In this document: positions 59,320 through 64,000 of the stretch, piece after piece
Layout: every line of letters starts with the position of its first letter
Position numbering within the stretch: position 1 is the stretch's first letter
Assembly: GCF_022898935.1 (NCBI RefSeq)
Contig: NZ_JALIRP010000003.1
Location: 248,001-312,000 of the forward strand
DNA length: 64,000 nucleotides
From: Paenibacillus mangrovi
GTDB taxonomy: Bacteria > Bacillota > Bacilli > Paenibacillales > Paenibacillaceae
Reading direction: 5' to 3'
Program-made: the position numbers and the translations under genes
Notes under the pieces: model-generated
What the model was told of the DNA's origin: nothing
Database searches by the model: none
Seen by the model: only the letters and a program-made list of their open reading frames with translations

Positions 59320-59391
59320 TTAATTGCAAAAACGAGCATAATCGAGTGAAATACGAACAGTAATGAACATATGTCAGGGAGGTAAGAGAAA

Positions 59392-61224
59392 ATGAGCCAA
59401 GAATTCGAATCCCCTCAGCAAGAACCCACATCCGAACGCAAGATCAGCCGAAGAAAGCTGCTCGCCGGCATCGGAATGGCAGGAGCCGCAGCATGGATGA
59501 CAGCTAATACCGGTATCGTCAGCGCACAGGAACCAAGTGTGACAGATGCTACCTACGGGGAGCAATCTGTGAAGCCTATTGATTTAATGAATTTATCGTA
59601 CTGCATTACGACGACGATTAACGAATTGCGGCTGCATTCGCAAGTCAATCCCTCCTTCGGATATTATGTCACAGATCCTGGACAAGAGGGAATGTTTCTA
59701 ATCGATTTGTCCGATACAGTTACTGCAGACAATGTTGGAACTGTGCTTGTCCATCAGTCGGGAACTCGTTTTAAGCGGGTAATAGAGAATCATACGGTTA
59801 ACGCAGCCTGGTATGGAGCTAAGGGAGACAACCTTGCTGATGATACTGACGCCATTCAAGCTGCGCTGAATGAAGCGAATCGCTGGCCGAATGTCCGGGT
59901 GATCATTCCGAATGGCACCTATCGTCTGTCGAGAGAGCTCTACATATTCAAGAATACGTATATCCAGATGGATGAAGGCACCGTTCTGCTTCGATGTCAT
60001 GACGGCAATGTCATCCGAAACTATAGAACAACGGACTTATTCTACGGATACGAAGGTAACGGTAACATCACAATTGAGGGTGGTGTGCTCGACTGCAATG
60101 CTGTTCAGTACACGAGAGTATGCAACGGCATCGCCCTCGCTCACGCGGAGAACATCACATTGCGGAAGCTGACGATCAAGGACACCCAGAGCGGTCACGG
60201 CGCTGAACTGACAGGTGTGAGACGCGTCTTGATCGACCGATGCAAGTTCGTCGGCTACATGTTCACCACACAGTATTACGCCGAAGCCATTCAACTGGAG
60301 CCCGCGATCAAGGCGGGGTTCGTTGGTCAAGCTGCTGACCATACCCCGACACATCATGTTACGGTGCAGCAGTGCTACTTCGGACCGAGCGGAACGCCAG
60401 GGACTGTACCTTGGCCATGTGGGGTTGGTGCGCATGGGGCTTACCCAGACGCTTATTTTGACCATATCATTGTCCGCGACAATGTGATGGAGAATTCCAC
60501 CTACTGGGCGATCCGCCCCTTCAAGTGGACTAACTCTGTTATTGCGGGCAACCATATGATACAGGTGGGCGGCGGCATATTTATCTCTACCCCAGCGGCC
60601 AATTCAGCATCCTCCAAGGACGATGACGGCGTATTCCATCCGGTACAGCCTGCCAGTACGATTATTGTAGAGCATAATATCTTTGATACGGGTACTACCA
60701 ATGCAATCTATGTAGAGGGATTCCCAGAAGGCAACGGAGAAAAGGTTGTTATCGCGAACAACATATTCAAGAATTCCGGCGGTCAGGCGATCAGCCTGCA
60801 CAGCAATCGTACGATTGTTACCGGCAATATTTTTGAAGGAGCAACCAAGAACGGTATTTATCTGACAGACTGCAACGATGTTATCATCACAGACAATCTG
60901 ATTCGCGACGTAGCGTTTAACGGTATCCAGGTCAACAATTCCAAGGGAGTGATCGCGGACGGCAATTCCATCACGAACGCCGGGCAATCGTCTGATAACT
61001 CCTACGACGGGATATATGTATCGGGTACAAGCTCGAACGTTCGAGTGATCGGTAATGTCGTGCGGACAGAAGCCGGCAAGAAGAAGCTGCGCTATGGACT
61101 CAACACGGCTAGCACCGTTACAGCATTGACGCGGCTGCAGAACGATCTGCGCTGCGACGCTATAAGCGGTAACCTGCACGATCTGTCCGTGAATCCGAAT
61201 ACATCCTACGCAGATATGGTCTAA
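59392..61224 (+). CDS. Tat-exported right-handed beta-helix protein (pectate-lyase-3 family)
   Basis: 610 residues; ATG with GGGAGG upstream. The N-terminus has a twin-arginine signal: KISRRKLLAG followed by a hydrophobic stretch and cleavage near VSAQE. VNAAWYGAKGDNLADDTDAIQAAL and IIPNGTYRLSREL are the start of Pectate_lyase_3 domains. Many beta-helix coils follow (NITIEGGVLDCN, NITLRKLTIKD, RVLIDRCKFVG, VIITDNLIRDV). Members are glycan lyases, hydrolases or epimerases; the catalytic residues cannot be assigned. Export in folded form may mean it binds a cofactor. Confidence 0.85.
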   Translation: MSQEFESPQQEPTSERKISRRKLLAGIGMAGAAAWMTANTGIVSAQEPSVTDATYGEQSVKPIDLMNLSYCITTTINELRLHSQVNPSFGYYVTDPGQEGMFLIDLSDTVTADNVGTVLVHQSGTRFKRVIENHTVNAAWYGAKGDNLADDTDAIQAALNEANRWPNVRVIIPNGTYRLSRELYIFKNTYIQMDEGTVLLRCHDGNVIRNYRTTDLFYGYEGNGNITIEGGVLDCNAVQYTRVCNGIALAHAENITLRKLTIKDTQSGHGAELTGVRRVLIDRCKFVGYMFTTQYYAEAIQLEPAIKAGFVGQAADHTPTHHVTVQQCYFGPSGTPGTVPWPCGVGAHGAYPDAYFDHIIVRDNVMENSTYWAIRPFKWTNSVIAGNHMIQVGGGIFISTPAANSASSKDDDGVFHPVQPASTIIVEHNIFDTGTTNAIYVEGFPEGNGEKVVIANNIFKNSGGQAISLHSNRTIVTGNIFEGATKNGIYLTDCNDVIITDNLIRDVAFNGIQVNNSKGVIADGNSITNAGQSSDNSYDGIYVSGTSSNVRVIGNVVRTEAGKKKLRYGLNTASTVTALTRLQNDLRCDAISGNLHDLSVNPNTSYADMV

Positions 61225-61240
61225 TGAGGGGGAACTATCA

Positions 61241-62044
61241 TTGAACATCTACTGGCAAGCCCATCGGGGCGGCGGCGCATATGAACGTCCGGATAATACG
61301 ATGTCAGCCAACCGTTATGCATGGGAGCTTGGTGGAATTCCGGAGGCGGATATTCGAACGACGAACGATGGAGTAATCGTCTGCTTGCATGATGAGACAC
61401 CTGCCCGAACGACAACAGCTCCTGACGAGGTCAAGAATCAGCTGATATCTGAATTTACATTTGCCGAGACAAGGCTATGGGATGCTGGGATAAAATTCAA
61501 CGAAGCGTTTCAAGGGGAGTGCATTCCCTCACTGGAAGAGGTTTTTCAGGAAATGAAAGGCCGCCCGGAACGAATGATGTATCTCGATCTGAAGGAAGTC
61601 AATTTATCCGACCTTGGCCGACTCATCGATCAGTATGAAGTGAATCGGCAAGTCATCTTTACCCATTATATTCAGGACAATTGCCGACAGATGAAAGAGA
61701 TTGCAAGAGAGGTACGAAGCATGCTGTGGATCGGCGGAAACGCAGAGCAGCGGATGGAGAAGTTCCGCTTAGCCGCTTCTACCGGCTTCGAAGGACTTGA
61801 TCAGGTACAGTTTCATCTGAAGATTGCTGAGGGGAATGAGGATTGGAGCTTTGACCTGGAGCCTGCGTTTCTGACTGAGGCGTTAGCCCTTACCGAGCGA
61901 AGCGGAATAGATCTGGAGCTGTTCCCATTCTCATTCGACGCCTCCTCTTTGCATCAGCTGCTGGATCTCGGTATCCGCTGGTATGCAACCGACGAGCCTG
62001 CTCTGTTCCTCGAAGGATTGAACAGCTGGAATCATTCGAAGTAA
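61241..62044 (+). CDS. Glycerophosphodiester phosphodiesterase family protein
   Basis: 267 residues from a TTG start preceded by GAGGGGG; 16 bases after the beta-helix gene, so cotranscribed. GDPD motifs: QAHRGGGAYERPDNTM (catalytic His and Arg-Gly), EADIRTTNDGVIVCLHDE (metal-binding Glu, Asp and second catalytic His), and YLDLKEV. No signal peptide is present, so it would act in the cytoplasm on an imported phosphodiester such as glycerophospho-alditols. Substrate unknown. The C-terminal WYATDEPALF is typical of the family. Confidence 0.88.
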   Translation: MNIYWQAHRGGGAYERPDNTMSANRYAWELGGIPEADIRTTNDGVIVCLHDETPARTTTAPDEVKNQLISEFTFAETRLWDAGIKFNEAFQGECIPSLEEVFQEMKGRPERMMYLDLKEVNLSDLGRLIDQYEVNRQVIFTHYIQDNCRQMKEIAREVRSMLWIGGNAEQRMEKFRLAASTGFEGLDQVQFHLKIAEGNEDWSFDLEPAFLTEALALTERSGIDLELFPFSFDASSLHQLLDLGIRWYATDEPALFLEGLNSWNHSK

Positions 62045-62100
62045 TGATGGCATAGATACTTAAGCAGTCAGGATTGCAATGCTGAGTTGTAGTAAGCTGC

Positions 62101-62137
62101 AGGGCTCGTGCGGTTCGCACGAGCCCTGCTATATTTT
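62101..62137. terminator. Terminator between convergent GDPD and PNPOx-like genes
   Basis: AGGGCTCGTGCG-GTT-CGCACGAGCCCT is a perfect 12-bp stem followed by TGCTATATTTTCC on the plus strand. Confidence 0.7.
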
Positions 62138-62162
62138 CCTAAAAGAATACCGAGTACCTGGT

Positions 62163-62582
62163 TTACTCCACCCACTCGTGCTTTTCCCCGCTGCTTGATG
62201 AGCACTCAATCCGTACGGGCTTGACTTTGAGAATGACATAATTCGGATCCTTCGGGCCCGAAAACATCTGCTCGAATTCCGGCTTCCAGAAGTGCTCGCG
62301 GAGTTCATCGTCATCCGAAATGCTGCAGGTGCCTTCGATTTCCACGGCGTCCTCGGTGCCGCCCTTCTCGTATCCCAGCAGCAGGGACACATGCGGGTTC
62401 TCTTTAAGCTCCTCTACCTTATGGGTTCTGCGGTCTGTGACCAAATGTATGCTAAGCCCCTGATTATAGAGCCTCATATAACGCTGTTTGGGTCTATTCC
62501 CCTCAATCGTGGCAAAAGAGCAGAATTCATTGCGATCCATGATTTTGGCAAGATTCTGTTCCATGATAATCTTCGCTTCCAT
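62163..62582 (-). CDS. Pyridoxamine 5'-phosphate oxidase-family protein (YdaG-like)
   Basis: 139 residues; ATG with AGGAG upstream. The flavin-binding split-barrel fold shows in FCSFATIEGNRPKQRYM, LVTDRRTHKVEELKENPHVSLLLGY and FWKPEFEQMFSGPKDPNYVILKVKP. It resembles the B. subtilis general stress protein YdaG group, which may bind FMN or F420-like cofactors; function uncertain. Its last 15 codons include the right copy of the repeat that flanks the island. Confidence 0.85.
   Translation of the reverse strand: MEAKIIMEQNLAKIMDRNEFCSFATIEGNRPKQRYMRLYNQGLSIHLVTDRRTHKVEELKENPHVSLLLGYEKGGTEDAVEIEGTCSISDDDELREHFWKPEFEQMFSGPKDPNYVILKVKPVRIECSSSSGEKHEWVE
62195..62224 (+). repeat. Right copy of direct repeat flanking the island
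   Basis: TTGATGAGCACTCA (62195-62208) and TCCGTACGGGCTTGA (62210-62224) lie inside the 3' end of the PNPOx-like gene and match 49577-49606 in the same orientation. Confidence 0.6.
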
Positions 62583-62765
62583 CCTATCATTCTCCTATCC
62601 TGTTGTAAGTGAATTGACGCATGTATATGTAGTGTACCCTTCCCCAATTTTGATGAATCGTCCAGGGAAATTTTTCATGAAGAGATATACGCCAGGGAAA
62701 TGACTTGGTATGATGAAAGGTGAGAATCAAAAAAATCAAATTTCTATCGATAAAAGGAGTTCATC

Positions 62766-64000
62766 ATGAAACGGTTAATATGGATAGGATGCCTATCCTA
62801 CTTCTTGATCGGCCTGGCCCATGTTGTGCTTGGCTCGGTACTTCCGGTGCTTCTGGAGCATTACGGCCGTGAATACAGTGAAGGCGGAACGCTCATTTTC
62901 ACCCAATTTGCCGGATTTTTGGCTGGAGTGCTGATCTCCCCTTTACTGAATAAACGGTTCGGCAAAAGAGGCGGTCTGCTCATCGCCATATCTATGCTTT
63001 GCGTAGCCGAGCTCGCATACGTTCTGCTGCCTCCGTGGGAATGGTTATACCCCGTTGCCGTATGCGCCGGCTTTGGCTTTGGGATGATCGAAGCGGTGAT
63101 CGGAACGATCATTATTGCCGCTATTAAAGAAAAAACGGCTGTCGCCATGAGCCGTCTGGAAGTTTTCTTTGGTGTTGGAGCCATGGTGATGCCGCTGATT
63201 GCCAGTGGGATGATCGCACAGGGCTGGTGGCGTTTTTCCTTTCTCGTCATTTCCCTGGTTGCCCTGGCTGCCCTATTGTTCTGGTCCAAAAGCTCCTTCG
63301 GTGAAGCCGTCGATGCCGAGCTCGGCGTCAAGAAAACCGCAAGCATTAGCGGCTTAGGCTCCGACGCTGCCTTGTCCAAAAAACCTTTTCCCTATCAGGG
63401 CAAGTCCCTATGGATTCTTCTGATGTTCATACTGTTCTTCTTCATTTATGTCGGAACCGAAATGAGCTTGGCCAATTTCATGCCTGCCATGCTCATTGAG
63501 AAGATCGGTATGAAGGAAGCCGGAGCGGCGCTCAGCGTCACCTGCTTCTGGACCGCCATGTCTATTGGACGGATTTTCGCGGGCACCATCGCAGAACGCA
63601 TTCATTACCGCGTATATGTCCTTTTCAGCTGCGTCATTACGCTTGTCCTGTTCGCGGTTTTCCCTTTTACTACCAGCGTCTGGTCTGCCTTTGCCGTTAT
63701 TCTGCTTCTTGGGTTGTTCATGTCCGGCATTTTCTCGATTGCGCTTGTCTTTGCAAGCAAAATGCTTGTCGGAAGCGAAGAATCCACACCAAGCATTCTG
63801 ATTGCTTCTGGTGGGGTGGGCGGTGCACTGCTTCCACTGTGCATTGGCTGGAGCATGGATCATTTGAAGGTAAACCAAACGGCCTGGCTGCTGGCTCTAT
63901 TTACGCTGTTCATGGTTATCTTAAGCTTTGCCGCATTCCAGATTCAGCGCAAACAGCACTTATACCGAGAGCAGCAACGGCAAGCAGTACAAAGCGGCTC
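62766..64000 (+). CDS. Major facilitator superfamily transporter, 3' end outside window
   Basis: The frame is open from the ATG at 62766 (AAAGGAG eight bases upstream) to the window end, 411 codons, so nearly the whole protein is present. It begins MKRLIWIGCLSYFLIGLAHV and has about twelve hydrophobic segments. The loop between helices 2 and 3 reads NKRFGKRGG, and a long central loop separates two six-helix halves (FFFIYVGTEMSLANFMPAML starts the second). The pattern resembles the FucP/GlcP sugar branch of MFS, but the substrate is uncertain. Confidence 0.85.
   Translation, partial: MKRLIWIGCLSYFLIGLAHVVLGSVLPVLLEHYGREYSEGGTLIFTQFAGFLAGVLISPLLNKRFGKRGGLLIAISMLCVAELAYVLLPPWEWLYPVAVCAGFGFGMIEAVIGTIIIAAIKEKTAVAMSRLEVFFGVGAMVMPLIASGMIAQGWWRFSFLVISLVALAALLFWSKSSFGEAVDAELGVKKTASISGLGSDAALSKKPFPYQGKSLWILLMFILFFFIYVGTEMSLANFMPAMLIEKIGMKEAGAALSVTCFWTAMSIGRIFAGTIAERIHYRVYVLFSCVITLVLFAVFPFTTSVWSAFAVILLLGLFMSGIFSIALVFASKMLVGSEESTPSILIASGGVGGALLPLCIGWSMDHLKVNQTAWLLALFTLFMVILSFAAFQIQRKQHLYREQQRQAVQSG

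Larger units (their letters stand above)
58979..59391. promoter_or_regulatory. Divergent control region of island
   Basis: The gap between kinase and beta-helix genes holds three elements. TGAAAACGTTTACT (59061-59074) is a cre-like box differing from the consensus at its last base, on the kinase side. TACATGTGATGG-GCT-CCATCACATGTA (59092-59118) is a perfect 12-bp inverted repeat. A promoter for the beta-helix gene is at 59291-59319. The rest is AT-rich with nothing recognised. Confidence 0.6.

Overview
The window looks like a chromosome segment of a low-to-mid-GC Gram-positive spore-former of the Paenibacillus type. This is inferred from strong AGGAGG-type ribosome binding sites, frequent GTG/TTG starts, many YesM/YesN-type two-component systems beside CUT1 sugar ABC transporters, lipoprotein solute-binding proteins, split glycine decarboxylase (GcvPA/GcvPB) and CcpA-like cre boxes. 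No rRNA, tRNA, CRISPR array, replication origin or intact mobile element was seen. Both ends cut through genes.

Layout. (a) 1-2577: two tandem secreted PQQ-type beta-propeller paralogues with nearly identical 3' ends. (b) 2649-4192: Nudix hydrolase and EamA-family exporter. (c) 4487-17768: a long leftward array of YesM-type kinase, sugar-binding lipoprotein, two permeases, YesN-type regulator, GH2 beta-galactosidase and SDR dehydrogenase, ending in gcvPA-gcvPB. A cre box overlaps the promoter of the binding protein. (d) 17924-20617: TipAL-like MerR regulator and a large secreted repeat/BIG2 protein. (e) 20891-25478: OmpR-type two-component system plus an ATPase and two permeases resembling LanFEG/CprABC peptide-resistance pumps. 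(f) 25572-27503: promoter, structured leader with a terminator, then a cytoplasmic neopullulanase-type GH13 enzyme. (g) 27599-33325: GNAT acetyltransferase, LuxR-type regulator, kinase, ATPase and two ABC-2 permeases in the same arrangement as the Bacillus subtilis linearmycin-resistance locus lnrJKLMN.

(h) 33486-43831: a maltodextrin regulon. It has importer MdxEFG, a lipoprotein alpha-amylase, LacI-type MalR, beta-phosphoglucomutase and GH65 maltose phosphorylase. Similar operator-like sequences (core CAAACGnTTGCAC) lie before the binding protein, amylase, regulator and mutase. Extracellular amylase makes maltodextrins, MdxEFG imports them, neopullulanase shortens them, maltose phosphorylase gives glucose plus beta-glucose-1-phosphate, and PgmB makes glucose-6-phosphate. 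The ATPase is not encoded here, as in B. subtilis where MsmX is shared. (i) 43832-49339: an IS3-family remnant, DbpA-type RNA helicase, EAL phosphodiesterase and a LysM-bearing secreted 2',3'-cyclic phosphodiesterase/nucleotidase.

(j) 49693-62044: a catabolic island containing YesMN two-component system, LplABC-type transporter, TIM-barrel isomerase, DeoR regulator and TarJ-like polyol-phosphate dehydrogenase on the minus strand, with a Tat-exported beta-helix protein and a glycerophosphodiesterase-family enzyme divergently. A short direct repeat is present on both sides. The right copy lies inside the 3' end of an intact pyridoxamine-phosphate-oxidase-family gene and the left copy in a degraded remnant, suggesting insertion or duplication. 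The gene content suggests uptake and breakdown of a polyol-phosphate or similar phosphodiester glycopolymer. I regard this as the best candidate for an undescribed system, but substrate and function are inference. (k) 62163-64000: the PNPOx-like gene and an MFS transporter running off the end.
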